DNA of 64,000 nt, taken from NCBI RefSeq assembly GCF_005217605.1, contig NZ_SZPX01000007.1, forward strand, positions 154,208 through 218,207, in the 5' to 3' direction. The stretch's first letter is position 1. Every line of letters starts with the position of its first letter. A program made the position numbers and the translations under genes. The notes under the pieces were generated by a model. The model was not told the origin of the DNA. It ran no database searches and saw only the letters and a program-made list of their open reading frames with translations. Of the stretch, positions 1 to 8,659 are shown piece after piece. Source of the stretch: Sulfurimonas crateris (GTDB lineage Bacteria > Campylobacterota > Campylobacteria > Campylobacterales > Sulfurimonadaceae).

Positions 1-1
1 C

Positions 2-457
2 TTAACAGCTTTTGTAGCGAGCGGCTTTGTTGAAACAAAGATGCTTTTTTGGGGATTTCTGCCGCACAAGGGCAAAGATAGAGAGGCATCTCTACTGGGA
101 GCTCTTGGCAGCGGATTTACCACAATTTTGTATGAATCTCCGCACAGACTTAAAAAACTTCTTGATGAGATCTCTTGTGAGGAGCCGACAAGAGAGATAT
201 TTTTGGCAAAAGAGCTTACGAAAAAGTATCAAAGCTACTATTTTGGAGTAGCAGATGAGATAAAGCACTCAATCGACGCAAATATAAGAGGCGAGTGGGT
301 TGTAGTTATTAGGGCTTCTGAGGGGCAAAACAGCAGCGCAATAAGTCAAAATGATATTTTAGAGCTTGATCTGCCAAAAAAAGTTCAAGCAAAACTTATA
401 TCTAAAATAACGGGCGAAAATACAAAAGCTTGTTATGAGAGACTTTTAAAACTGTAA
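2..457 (+). CDS. rsmI: 16S rRNA (cytidine-1402-2'-O)-methyltransferase, C-terminal part
   Basis: This is the 3' part of rsmI; the N-terminal part lies outside the window. RsmI uses S-adenosylmethionine to 2'-O-methylate C1402 of 16S rRNA in the ribosomal decoding centre. The visible 151 codons are open from base 2 and contain the family block F-x-G-F-L-P-x-K-G near residues 15-23 and the E-S-P-H-R-L block near residue 45, both typical of the tetrapyrrole-methylase fold of this family. The C-terminal tail ends in a small helical segment as in other RsmI proteins. A hairpin overlapping the stop codon probably ends the transcript. The family assignment is by recognition of these motifs; nothing suggests damage apart from the window edge. 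Confidence 0.88.
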   Translation, partial: LTAFVASGFVETKMLFWGFLPHKGKDREASLLGALGSGFTTILYESPHRLKKLLDEISCEEPTREIFLAKELTKKYQSYYFGVADEIKHSIDANIRGEWVVVIRASEGQNSSAISQNDILELDLPKKVQAKLISKITGENTKACYERLLKL

Positions 458-490
458 CAACATATCTTTGATATGCTGTTTTTAATTTTT
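456..490 (+). terminator. Probable intrinsic terminator after rsmI
   Basis: The arms at 456-466 and 470-480 pair over 10 bp with one A-C mismatch around a 3-nt TTT loop, followed directly by a T-rich run to 490. The hairpin begins inside the rsmI stop codon. Confidence 0.6.
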
Positions 491-507
491 TTGGGTAGAA
501 TGTTCAA

Positions 508-1185
508 ATGTTAATTTATGCTAAACAACCAATCAATTATATTATCGAGAATCATCCGCTCAAGATAAAAACGCTTTACCTTGCAAAAGAGATAGATAAA
601 AAAGAGTATTCGCGTCTTATGAAGATGGGCTTTGAGATAAAGAGGATCCCATCCGATGCGGCTGGAAAAATGTGCAAAAATGCATCCCATCAGGGGATCC
701 TTGCAGAAGTTGAGGATTATGCTCTTCACAGCTACAAATCATTTTTAAACTATGAGTTCGTTCTTGTTCTATCGGGTCTGACGGATGTCGGCAATATCGG
801 TGCGATCATTAGAACAGCTTACGCTCTTGGGGTAGAGGCAGTTATTGCATGCGGTGTGAAATCACTTCCTCTTGAAGCAGTTGCAAGAACAAGTACTGGG
901 GCGCTCTTTGATATGCCTTTTGCCATAGAGACCAATATTCACGATGTTATAAACGATCTTAAGATGTCCGGGTTTACCTCGTACGGTGCAGATATGGGCG
1001 GCACGGATATAAAAGACGTAAAAGTAAAAGGCAAACGCGCACTCTTTTTAGGAAGCGAAGGAGAGGGACTAACAGCTAGAGTCAGCTCGAAGCTCGATGA
1101 GATCGTAAGCATAAAGATGGCACATAAGTTCGACTCACTAAATGTCGGTGCGGCAGGAGCAATTTTAATGGATAGGATGAGATAA
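508..1185 (+). CDS. rlmB: 23S rRNA (guanosine-2'-O-)-methyltransferase, SpoU/TrmH family
   Basis: A 225-residue SpoU-family (SPOUT fold) 2'-O-ribose methyltransferase, most like RlmB, which methylates G2251 of 23S rRNA. The three family motifs are visible: motif 1 around residues 91-113 (L-T-D-V-G-N-I-G-A-I-I-R-T-A), motif 2 L-F-L-G-S-E-G-E-G-L near 178-187, and motif 3 near 200-222 with the S-L-N-V-G-A-A-G signature of the knotted cofactor site. The N-terminal 80 residues form the shorter substrate-binding domain. The gene is followed by a TAATG overlap with the next gene, so the two are translationally linked. A TrmH-type tRNA methyltransferase is the alternative, but length and the G-S-E-G-E-G motif favour RlmB. 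Confidence 0.85.
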   Translation: MLIYAKQPINYIIENHPLKIKTLYLAKEIDKKEYSRLMKMGFEIKRIPSDAAGKMCKNASHQGILAEVEDYALHSYKSFLNYEFVLVLSGLTDVGNIGAIIRTAYALGVEAVIACGVKSLPLEAVARTSTGALFDMPFAIETNIHDVINDLKMSGFTSYGADMGGTDIKDVKVKGKRALFLGSEGEGLTARVSSKLDEIVSIKMAHKFDSLNVGAAGAILMDRMR

Positions 1186-1976
1186 TGAGTGAAGATTTTG
1201 ATAGATTAAAAAAAATCGGTGTACAAAAAATCCATGAAAAAACACATATAGCAAGAACACATATTGAAGCTATATTCAATGAGAATTTCGAAGGAATGGG
1301 CAGTGTTCAGCTTGTTGGTTTTATCTCAATACTTGAGAGAGAGTACGGTCTTGATCTAAGTGATCTAAAGAGCAGGGCAAGAGAACATTTTAAGAGTCAA
1401 AAAACTCTCGAAGAGAGTGCCAAGAAGGTCAAGATTTTTGCAGCATCAAAGAAAAAAAGAGAATCTACGCTCACCTATCTGCTTATAGGGCTAGCACTAC
1501 TCTTTACGCTGCTATATTTCGCTTCAAGAGCACCTCAAAGCGAGACCATTGATATAAAAGAGGAGCTGACTCCAGCTCTGAGTGTGATTTCGGATGGCAA
1601 TAACGACTCTGCGTTAGATACCAACTCATCCCAAGATGGTTTGATGGAGTCAACGGGAGTAGAAGAGGAGATAGTGATAGAGCCTGAGGTAAAGCCGCTA
1701 TCTTTTAAGATAATGCCAAAAACAAAAGTTTGGCTGGGCTACATTGATCTATCAGACTATAAAAAGAGACAGACTACATTTGCTAATGAGCTTGAACTTA
1801 ATGCAACAAAGAACTGGCTTCTCTCATTTGGGCACGGACATATCAATATAGAGATAAACGGTGAGGTAACCGAGTTTAAAGACCCAAAGACTGTAAGATT
1901 TTCATATATTGATTCGGAGTTAAAAGAGATAGGGTTTGATGAGTTTAAAAGATTAAACAGAGGCAACGGATGGTAA
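1185..1976 (+). CDS. RodZ-like single-pass membrane protein
   Basis: 263 residues, start overlapping the rlmB stop (TAATG). It has a helical, charged N-terminal cytoplasmic region of about 90 residues, one membrane segment at about 95-115, an acidic Ser/Asp-rich linker at about 120-165, and a C-terminal beta-rich domain with the pattern V-W-L-G-Y-I-D-L, a spaced W-L-L, and G-H-G-H-I-x-I-x-I-N-G-E. This order (helical N-terminus, one membrane pass, acidic linker, small extracytoplasmic beta domain) is that of RodZ, the MreB-linked cell-shape protein, and the C-terminal pattern resembles the RodZ C-terminal domain (DUF4115). That link is an inference; the N-terminal helix-turn-helix is not clear-cut. 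The following gene overlaps it by 7 nt. Confidence 0.5.
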   Translation: MSEDFDRLKKIGVQKIHEKTHIARTHIEAIFNENFEGMGSVQLVGFISILEREYGLDLSDLKSRAREHFKSQKTLEESAKKVKIFAASKKKRESTLTYLLIGLALLFTLLYFASRAPQSETIDIKEELTPALSVISDGNNDSALDTNSSQDGLMESTGVEEEIVIEPEVKPLSFKIMPKTKVWLGYIDLSDYKKRQTTFANELELNATKNWLLSFGHGHINIEINGEVTEFKDPKTVRFSYIDSELKEIGFDEFKRLNRGNGW

Positions 1977-2818
1977 AACTACTTCTGCTTTCTGCTCTGC
2001 TTTTCTCATCTCTTTTTTCTGCCGAAATAAAGAGTAAAAATCAAAACGATCTTGTTATTGAGAAGGTGAAGAGTCTTATATCTCCTGCAACCTTTGCAAA
2101 AGATAAGGAGTTTATAAATATTATATTCTCTCCCAGAGAGGATTACTATATCTCAAAGGAGCGAGTAGACTCCGTAAAAGTTATCCAAACCCTCAAAGAA
2201 AACGGTATTTTAAATCTATTTTTCCAAACTCCGCGTGAGACAAATATAAGCTTTAAAACAGAGGGAGTACCTCTCTTTTTTGTAAAGATTATGAGTGATT
2301 CTCTGAGAAATATAGGTTATTACAGATATGTGACAAAAGAGTCTCTCTACAATGATTCCAAATTCACTTGGACGATCAGTATGTTATCCGAGTATGCCAC
2401 CGATCCGCTGATACTGAGCCAAGAGCTAAAAAAGAGCAACTGTGAGATCATAGATGTTGTAAGAGAGTCTCAAACGGACTGGATATATGTTATCGATATG
2501 AAAAATGCCAAGTTAAATGTTGCCACTCTTGAAGATTCAGAAGAGTTTAGATTGAAAAGATCGCTCTACTCATACTGGCTTGACGTATCAAAAATAGGCA
2601 AGATAGAGATAACGAGCTCTTATAGAAACGACTGGTATCCATATATAGCTTATTATGATAAATCTCTCAAGCTGTTGCGCGTTATAAAGATAGATGAAAA
2701 GAGAAGCCGTATTACCCTAAATATGAGAGAAAATACGCACTACATCAAGATCTCTGATATATACTCTCTTAAAAATATCAAAGATGATTTGGTTTTAAAA
2801 CCAACAATCAAGAAATAA
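1970..2818 (+). CDS. Secreted protein of unknown function
   Basis: 282 residues, unrecognised. Residues 1-17 are a signal peptide (L-L-L-L-S-A-L-L-F-S-S-L-F-S-A, cleavage likely after S-A). The mature part is rich in beta-prone stretches and charged residues, has one Cys and no obvious catalytic motif or membrane segment, so it is probably periplasmic. It overlaps the RodZ-like gene by 7 nt and ends the rlmB operon, so it may act with that membrane protein at the cell envelope. Such proteins are common in Campylobacterota as conserved hypotheticals. Confidence 0.6.
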   Translation: MVKLLLLSALLFSSLFSAEIKSKNQNDLVIEKVKSLISPATFAKDKEFINIIFSPREDYYISKERVDSVKVIQTLKENGILNLFFQTPRETNISFKTEGVPLFFVKIMSDSLRNIGYYRYVTKESLYNDSKFTWTISMLSEYATDPLILSQELKKSNCEIIDVVRESQTDWIYVIDMKNAKLNVATLEDSEEFRLKRSLYSYWLDVSKIGKIEITSSYRNDWYPYIAYYDKSLKLLRVIKIDEKRSRITLNMRENTHYIKISDIYSLKNIKDDLVLKPTIKK

Positions 2819-2874
2819 ACAAATTATAAATAATTTTCGATAGAATGTCGTTAATAATTTAAGCAGGAATACTC

Positions 2875-4092
2875 ATGTTTGACGAAATACAATTTGATAG
2901 AATGAAAAGATTACCGAAGTACGTTTTTGCCGAGGTAAATGAGCTTAAAATGGCTGAGCGCAGAGCCGGCGCCGATGTAATAGATTTCTCTATGGGAAAT
3001 CCTGACGGGGATACTCCTGAACATATTAGACAAAAGCTTATTGAGTCTGCGCAAAAAACAAAGACACACGGTTATTCAACGTCAAAGGGTATTCCTAAGC
3101 TTTTAGGTGCGATCGCTGATTGGTACAAAAGAAGATACGACTGTGATCTAGACCCTATGACAGAATGTGTTGCAACAATGGGTTCAAAAGAGGGCTATGC
3201 CCATCTTGCATACGCTATAACAAATCTAGGCGATGTGACGATCGTACCAGATCCTACATATCCTATACATGAGTACGCATTTATACTTGCCGGCGGAAGC
3301 GTCATTAAATTCGGGATAGAGTTCGATGAAGACTACAAGGTAGATGAAGAGAAGTTTTTTGAAGATCTTGCAAAGGTCTTTAAAGAGAGCTCTCCTAGAC
3401 CAAAGTATGTTTTGGTTAATTTTCCTCATAACCCTACGACCGCAACGGTTACGCAAGAGTTTTATGTAAGGCTGGTAGCTCTTGCGAAAGAGCTTAGATT
3501 TTACGTAATCAGCGATATTGCATACGGAGATATAACATTCGGTGATTATGTAACTCCTTCTATTATGAGCGTCCCAGGAGCAAAAGATGTGGCGGTTGAG
3601 AGTTTTACGCTATCAAAGAGCTACAATATGGCAGGATGGCGTGTAGGGTTCTTTGTAGGAAACAAAAAGCTTATCGGCGCGCTTCAAAAGATAAAATCTT
3701 GGCTTGATTACGGTATGTTCACTCCTATTCAGGTCGCGGCTACAATAGCGCTCAACGGCGATCAGCAGTGTGTCAGAGACATCACGGCAAAATATGAGCA
3801 TCGTCAAGATATTCTTTTAGAGGCGTTTGAGAGAGCAGGCTGGCATATCAAAAAAAATCAGGCAAGTATGTTCGTCTGGGCAAAGCTTCCTGAGTGTGTG
3901 GCACATCTGGGAAGTTTAGAGTTCTCAAAAAGACTGCTTGTAGAAGCTGGTGTCGCAGTTGCTCCCGGTATCGGTTTTGGAGAGTTTGGAGAGGGTTATG
4001 TTCGTATAGCTCTTATAGAAAACGACAACAGAATACGTCAGGCAGCACGTAATATAAAAGAGTTTTTAAGACAATTTGAAGAGAAAAAATAA
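2875..4092 (+). CDS. PLP-dependent class I/II aminotransferase (AlaC / LL-DAP aminotransferase type)
   Basis: 405 residues of fold-type I aminotransferase. The Schiff-base lysine lies in S-F-T-L-S-K-S-Y-N-M-A-G-W-R-V-G-F at about residue 250, with the substrate-binding N-F-P-H-N-P-T block near residue 182 and the D-I-A-Y-G-D block near residue 214. The family includes glutamate-pyruvate aminotransferase (AlaC) and LL-diaminopimelate aminotransferase, and sequence alone does not settle the substrate. It stands directly upstream of homoserine dehydrogenase in the same direction, which suggests a link to aspartate-family or alanine metabolism. The start at 2875 lies downstream of a TAGAAT -10-like hexamer near 2840. 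Confidence 0.8.
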   Translation: MFDEIQFDRMKRLPKYVFAEVNELKMAERRAGADVIDFSMGNPDGDTPEHIRQKLIESAQKTKTHGYSTSKGIPKLLGAIADWYKRRYDCDLDPMTECVATMGSKEGYAHLAYAITNLGDVTIVPDPTYPIHEYAFILAGGSVIKFGIEFDEDYKVDEEKFFEDLAKVFKESSPRPKYVLVNFPHNPTTATVTQEFYVRLVALAKELRFYVISDIAYGDITFGDYVTPSIMSVPGAKDVAVESFTLSKSYNMAGWRVGFFVGNKKLIGALQKIKSWLDYGMFTPIQVAATIALNGDQQCVRDITAKYEHRQDILLEAFERAGWHIKKNQASMFVWAKLPECVAHLGSLEFSKRLLVEAGVAVAPGIGFGEFGEGYVRIALIENDNRIRQAARNIKEFLRQFEEKK

Positions 4093-4225
4093 TCACACTG
4101 GTGTGATGGGCTTCCTGCCGAAGGAAACCAAGCGTTAGCGTAGATAGAGGAATTACTTCCTCTATCGTGACAGGATGGGGATAAAAGGTTCCCTTAAATT
4201 TATGCAATAAATTAAAGGAATTGAT
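4092..4225 (+). promoter_or_regulatory. Structured 5' leader of homoserine dehydrogenase (candidate cis-regulatory RNA)
   Basis: This 134-nt gap folds heavily. Arms 4092-4098/4101-4107 form a near-perfect palindrome. TCCTG at 4113-4117 can pair with CAGGA at 4171-4175, closing a junction that contains a 10-bp hairpin (4143-4152 with 4157-4166, loop TTAC). A final hairpin (about 4190-4202 with 4208-4220, 11-12 pairs with two mismatches) contains the AAAGGAA ribosome binding site of hom at 4214-4220. It matches no riboswitch class that I recognise. A dispersed intergenic repeat is the main alternative. Confidence 0.45.
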
Positions 4226-5485
4226 ATGATTAAGGTAGGAATTATAGGCGTTGGAACTGTTGGAACGAGTGTAGCACAGATTTTAAAAGACAATGCTGAT
4301 GTGATTTCTGCTCGTGCCGGAGTTGATATAGTCGTAAAGAGCGGTGTAGTAAAAGATCTAAACAAGGATAGAGGTTTAGATATTAAACTCACAGACAATG
4401 TTGATGACATATTAAATGACGAAGAGATAGATATCGTCGTTGAACTTATGGGCGGTGTCGAGGAGCCTTTTGAGATAGTCAAAAAGGCGCTCAAAAACGG
4501 TAAAGCCGTAGTAACTGCAAACAAAGCGCTTTTGGCGTACCACCGCTATGAACTCCAAGATATCGCGCAAGATATCGCTTTTGAGTATGAAGCAAGTGTC
4601 GCAGGCGGCATTCCTATCATCAATGCCCTTCGTGACGGGCTCTCGGCAAATCATATTGAGTCTATTAAGGGAATTATGAACGGAACGAGCAACTATATGC
4701 TTACCGAGATGGTCCAAAACGGCGTTAACTACGATGATGTCCTAAAAAGAGCGCAAGAGCTAGGTTATGCGGAAGCTGATCCTACATTTGACGTGGGTGG
4801 ATATGACGCTGCTCACAAGCTTTTGATCTTGGCAAGTATTGCTTATGGCATAGATGCAAAACCTGAAGATATTCTAATCGAGGGAATCGAGAACGTATCA
4901 AAAGAGGATGTAGAGTTTGCAAATGAGTTTGGATATGCAATCAAGCTTCTGGGAATTGCCAAAAAAGATGCAAATATGGTAGAGCTTCGCGTTCATGCAA
5001 GTATGATAAGCAAAGATGAGATGATAGCAAAGATAGACGGCGTTATGAACGGTATCAGCGTTGTCGGCGATAAAGTAGGAGAGACTCTCTACTACGGACC
5101 GGGTGCGGGCGGAGATGCGACTGCGAGTGCCGTTGTCGCAAATATTATAGATATTGCAAGAAGCGGAAAGAGCAAGCCGATGCTTGGTTTTGACAAGCCG
5201 ATGGAGCGCGGGCTTATTTTAAACCCCGCTCTTGATATTGAGTCAAAGTACTACCTGCGTATAAATGTCTCCGATAAAAAGGGAGTTTTGGCAAAAGTTA
5301 CAAAGATGTTTGAAGATAACGATATATCTGTTGAGACAATGCTTCAGCGTCCATCTTCAAAAGAGAGCGCAAATCTTCTAATATCTACGCATTGTGCCTT
5401 TGAGAGAGATATACAAAATCTTATAGATTCGCTTGAAAAGCTTGAGTTCGTAAACTTTAGACCTGTTATGATCAGGATTGTATAA
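4226..5485 (+). CDS. hom: Homoserine dehydrogenase
   Basis: 419 residues. It reduces L-aspartate 4-semialdehyde to L-homoserine with NAD(P)H, the branch point to threonine and methionine. The N-terminal Rossmann domain starts with G-I-I-G-V-G-T-V-G-T-S-V; the catalytic domain contains the G-I-M-N-G-T-S-N-Y-M-L block near residue 150 and the A-D-P-T-F-D-V-G-G-Y-D-A-A-H-K block near residue 190, both hallmarks of the family. A C-terminal ACT domain begins near residue 342 and probably binds an amino acid effector such as threonine. The upstream leader can fold so as to hide the AAAGGAA ribosome binding site. Length is normal and the gene looks intact. Confidence 0.95.
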   Translation: MIKVGIIGVGTVGTSVAQILKDNADVISARAGVDIVVKSGVVKDLNKDRGLDIKLTDNVDDILNDEEIDIVVELMGGVEEPFEIVKKALKNGKAVVTANKALLAYHRYELQDIAQDIAFEYEASVAGGIPIINALRDGLSANHIESIKGIMNGTSNYMLTEMVQNGVNYDDVLKRAQELGYAEADPTFDVGGYDAAHKLLILASIAYGIDAKPEDILIEGIENVSKEDVEFANEFGYAIKLLGIAKKDANMVELRVHASMISKDEMIAKIDGVMNGISVVGDKVGETLYYGPGAGGDATASAVVANIIDIARSGKSKPMLGFDKPMERGLILNPALDIESKYYLRINVSDKKGVLAKVTKMFEDNDISVETMLQRPSSKESANLLISTHCAFERDIQNLIDSLEKLEFVNFRPVMIRIV

Positions 5486-5490
5486 AAAAG

Positions 5491-6225
5491 GTGAAAATCC
5501 TAGTAACTGGGGCTAGCAGCGGAATAGGCGAAGCTCTCGCAAAACTATATGCTACTCAAGATAACAAGCTCTATCTTCTTGCCAGAAGAGAAGATAGACT
5601 TCAAAAACTCCAAACAAAACTAGCGCCACTTGCAAAAAAAGTAGAGATCATAGTATGTGACGTGACTGATTTTGATACTCTGCAACGTAAGATGAGAGAG
5701 CTGCCAGATGTAGATATGGTTATCTTAAATGCGGGAATATCGCTCGGACACTCGTTAGAGATCACCCCCTTCGAGGAGTTTAAAAGACTCTACGATGTCA
5801 ACATCATCTCAAACCACGCCATACTTGAGATACTTCTTCCAAAGTTTTTAGAAAAAAAGAGCGGCAAAATAGTCTTTATCTCCTCTTTGGCATCCATATT
5901 TTCAATGCCTAGCTCAAAAGTATACAGCTCATCCAAAAGAGCCCTTAATGCTTACGCCGAAGGACTAAGATACAAGTACGAGCCGCACGGCATAAAGGTT
6001 TTAAACATACTTCCTGGTTTTGTAAAAAGCGAGCTCACCGACAAGAACAAGTTTTATATGCCCTTTTTATTAAGCACCGAAGATGGAGCTAAGATCATAA
6101 AGAGGGCTATAGATAAAGAGAGAAGATTTTACGCTTTTCCGAGAAGATTTTACTATTTGATACTTCTGTTTAAATATCTTCCCTTGTTTTTAAAACAAAA
6201 GATTATTAAACATCTTTTTCGCTAA
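5491..6225 (+). CDS. Short-chain dehydrogenase/reductase (SDR)
   Basis: 244 residues with a GTG start 5 nt after the hom stop, preceded by AAAAAAGG as ribosome binding site. The nucleotide-binding motif T-G-A-S-S-G-I-G is at residues 6-13, N-A-G-I near 84-87, the catalytic Ser in the I-S-S-L-A-S block near residue 132, and the catalytic Y-x-x-x-K pair in Y-S-S-S-K near 146-150: a classical SDR. The C-terminus ends in a hydrophobic, basic stretch (Y-Y-L-I-L-L-F-K-Y-L-P-L-F-L), as in membrane-associated SDRs acting on lipids or ketones. The substrate cannot be told. It probably shares a transcript with hom. Confidence 0.85.
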   Translation: MKILVTGASSGIGEALAKLYATQDNKLYLLARREDRLQKLQTKLAPLAKKVEIIVCDVTDFDTLQRKMRELPDVDMVILNAGISLGHSLEITPFEEFKRLYDVNIISNHAILEILLPKFLEKKSGKIVFISSLASIFSMPSSKVYSSSKRALNAYAEGLRYKYEPHGIKVLNILPGFVKSELTDKNKFYMPFLLSTEDGAKIIKRAIDKERRFYAFPRRFYYLILLFKYLPLFLKQKIIKHLFR

Positions 6226-6265
6226 TATTACCCATTAAAAACCACCAAAAAGTTAAAAAAACATC

Positions 6266-8329
6266 ATGGAAAATACTCAAACAATAGATAGCGTCTGCAC
6301 ATACTGCGGGGTTGGGTGCGATATAGCCGCACATGTAAAAGATAACAAGATCCAGAAGATCTTCGCACACAAAGATGGAGTCGTCTCACAGGGAAAACTC
6401 TGTATAAAAGGGAAGTACGGGTTTGATTTTGTCGACTCAAAAGAGAGACTTAGAATCCCGAGAATCAAAAAGAGCTTTTTAGATAAAAACCCATCTATAA
6501 AAGAGGCTATTGCATCATCTCTAGTTGATCTTGATGATGTTTGGTATGAGAGTGATCTAGAGAGTGCTACGACTGCTGCTGCTATGAAGTTAAAAGAGAT
6601 TCAGGCTAAATATGGCAGAAAGAGTATAGCTTCTATCGGAGGGGCAAGAACCTCATGCGAGAGCGTCTATTTTTTCCAGAAGTTTACCCGCCACACTCTT
6701 AACTCTCCACATGTCGATAATTGTGCTAGAGTCTGTCATTCGCCATCTCTTAAAGGTATGAGAACGACCATAGGCGAAGGAGCTGCTACAAACCCATACA
6801 ACGACATCTACAACTGCGAGTTTATGATAGTCATAGGCTCGAATACGACAGAGGCACACCCGATAATCGCAAACCGTATCGTCGATATGGCGCAAAAACA
6901 TGACAACCTGGCTGTTTTTGATGTTAGAGAGATCAAACTCCACCGTTTTGCAAAATATAAGGCGATCATGCCTTACGAGGCAAACCTGCTTGTCTTAAAT
7001 ATGCTCGCACATGTCATTATAAGCGAAGAGCTTTATGATGAGAGCTTTATAGCGGAGCGCACAAAAGGATTTAAAGAGTTTAAAGAGATGATCTTAAACG
7101 ACCCATATGCCGACCCTAAATATTTTGAACAAATAGAGGGTTATGAGGATCTTGCTAAAATGATCCCAAAGATAGCAAGAGAGTATGCGCTTAAGAAATC
7201 TATGATATTTTGGGGGCTTGGGATCACTGAGCATACAGACGGTTCTTACGCGGTAATGGCTATAACGCACCTTGCTCTTATGACAGGCAATATTGGAAAA
7301 TCTGGAGCGGGGCTTATGCCGCTTCGCGGACAGAACAATGTTCAGGGTGCTTGTGATATGGGGATGCTTCCTTACTATGACCCCGATTATCAAGAGCCAA
7401 AAGAGGTGGGCTTGATGACCCCTCAGCTTGTAGATGAGATGCTCGAAGGACGCGTAAAAGCTGTCTTAAATGTGGGCGAGGATCTCACACATATCCATCC
7501 AAATATAAACAAGGTTGACAGAGCCATACAGAACTTAGAACTTGTAATGGTTCAAGAGCTTTTTATGACAGACATAACCTCAAAAGCAGACATTGTTATA
7601 GGTGTTAAATCTGCGTATGAAAAAACAGGCGTTTATGTAAATGCAATGCGCCGTCTTCATCTATCTCAGCCTCTAGTAGAGTCCGACTTGCCTGATGATT
7701 GGGAGGTTCTGCAGCTTCTTGACAATAAGATGGGCGGTAAGAATGCCTATAAAAACTCGAACGAGATTTGGGATGAGGTTCGTGAAGTGGCATACCGTCG
7801 CTTTAGCGGAGCCAGCTATATAAGGCTGGAGCGCCACAGAAAAAGAGGACTTCAGTGGCCTGTTCACACAGAAGATACGCCGATTTTGCATCAGCTTGAT
7901 TTTAGAACCGATGATGGATTGGGAGAGTTTCACTATCATCAGTACAAACTGCGCAATATGGTGCAAGAGATCGTTGAGAAAAAAGAGAGAAGTTACCATC
8001 TCACGACAGGAAGAACGATCGCAATGTATAATAATGCGGCTCAGACAAAGCAGACACCTAGTCTGGTTGACAGATACGATGAGGATATTCTGCTTGTAAA
8101 TAGCTCTGATGCGGATGATTTTAGAGGCGAGCGCGTTATTTTGAGAACTAAGCATGGAGAGACAAAACCGCTAAAAGTAAAATTTACGGACAAAGTGGAG
8201 CCAAAAGCCCTTTTTGTGACATTTCACTATGCAGACTCCAAGATAAACGCGCTATTTGGAGATGAGAGCGACGAGCTTATTTTAACGGCGGCTTTTAAAT
8301 CCGTAAAAGTGGAAGTAGTAAATATATAG
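6266..8329 (+). CDS. Formate-dehydrogenase-H-like molybdopterin oxidoreductase, Cys form
   Basis: 687 residues of the DMSO reductase superfamily. An N-terminal [4Fe-4S] motif C-T-Y-C-G-V-G-C with a fourth Cys in K-L-C-I-K-G-K-Y-G is followed by the active-site block A-R-V-C-H-S-P-S. Cys157 there occupies the molybdenum-ligand position held by selenocysteine in E. coli FdhF. The C-terminal domain contains the T-T-G-R block of the second pterin-binding domain. It lacks the N-terminal ferredoxin domains of long NAD-linked FdhA proteins, and no Fe-S or membrane partner gene is adjacent. Formate oxidation is likely but not proven; another small-molecule molybdoenzyme is possible. The next gene follows immediately. 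Confidence 0.78.
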   Translation: MENTQTIDSVCTYCGVGCDIAAHVKDNKIQKIFAHKDGVVSQGKLCIKGKYGFDFVDSKERLRIPRIKKSFLDKNPSIKEAIASSLVDLDDVWYESDLESATTAAAMKLKEIQAKYGRKSIASIGGARTSCESVYFFQKFTRHTLNSPHVDNCARVCHSPSLKGMRTTIGEGAATNPYNDIYNCEFMIVIGSNTTEAHPIIANRIVDMAQKHDNLAVFDVREIKLHRFAKYKAIMPYEANLLVLNMLAHVIISEELYDESFIAERTKGFKEFKEMILNDPYADPKYFEQIEGYEDLAKMIPKIAREYALKKSMIFWGLGITEHTDGSYAVMAITHLALMTGNIGKSGAGLMPLRGQNNVQGACDMGMLPYYDPDYQEPKEVGLMTPQLVDEMLEGRVKAVLNVGEDLTHIHPNINKVDRAIQNLELVMVQELFMTDITSKADIVIGVKSAYEKTGVYVNAMRRLHLSQPLVESDLPDDWEVLQLLDNKMGGKNAYKNSNEIWDEVREVAYRRFSGASYIRLERHRKRGLQWPVHTEDTPILHQLDFRTDDGLGEFHYHQYKLRNMVQEIVEKKERSYHLTTGRTIAMYNNAAQTKQTPSLVDRYDEDILLVNSSDADDFRGERVILRTKHGETKPLKVKFTDKVEPKALFVTFHYADSKINALFGDESDELILTAAFKSVKVEVVNI

Positions 8330-8659
8330 ATGAGCAGAGCCAAAGGGAACGCAGCGGAAGATATAGCCTGCCAATTCCTTGTGGATAACGGCTTTGCTAT
8401 TGTAGAGCGCAATTTTTACTCCCGTTTCGGCGAGATAGATATTATCGCTTTAAAAGATGATGTTTTGCATTTTGTAGAGGTTAAGAGCGGGCTTGATTAT
8501 GAGAGTGCCGTTTTAAACATAACAAAAAGCAAGCTCTCCAAAGTGATTAAAACAGCGCATGTCTATATGAAAAAGAGCTCTCTAGACATAGACTTTGTTT
8601 TTGATGCTCTTATCGTTGCAGAGCAAAAAGTGGAGTTTATAGAGAACATAACGCTCTAA
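8330..8659 (+). CDS. YraN/UPF0102 family nuclease-like protein
   Basis: 109 residues, typical length for UPF0102 (YraN). The family signature is clear: G-N-A-A-E-D-I-A near residues 6-13, R-N-F-Y-S-R-F-G-E-I-D-I-I-A near 25-38 and V-E-V-K-S near 47-51. This is a restriction-endonuclease-like fold with the E-x-D and E-x-K residues preserved. The cellular role is not firmly known; links to recombination and DNA processing have been proposed for the family. It starts directly at the stop of the molybdoenzyme gene and its end overlaps the converging thioredoxin-like gene by 4 nt. Confidence 0.85.
   Translation: MSRAKGNAAEDIACQFLVDNGFAIVERNFYSRFGEIDIIALKDDVLHFVEVKSGLDYESAVLNITKSKLSKVIKTAHVYMKKSSLDIDFVFDALIVAEQKVEFIENITL

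Noticed and set aside
7673..8155. 160-codon open frame on the minus strand inside the molybdoenzyme gene
   Set aside because: It lies wholly within a gene with clear motifs, has no ribosome binding site, and its product looks like no known protein.
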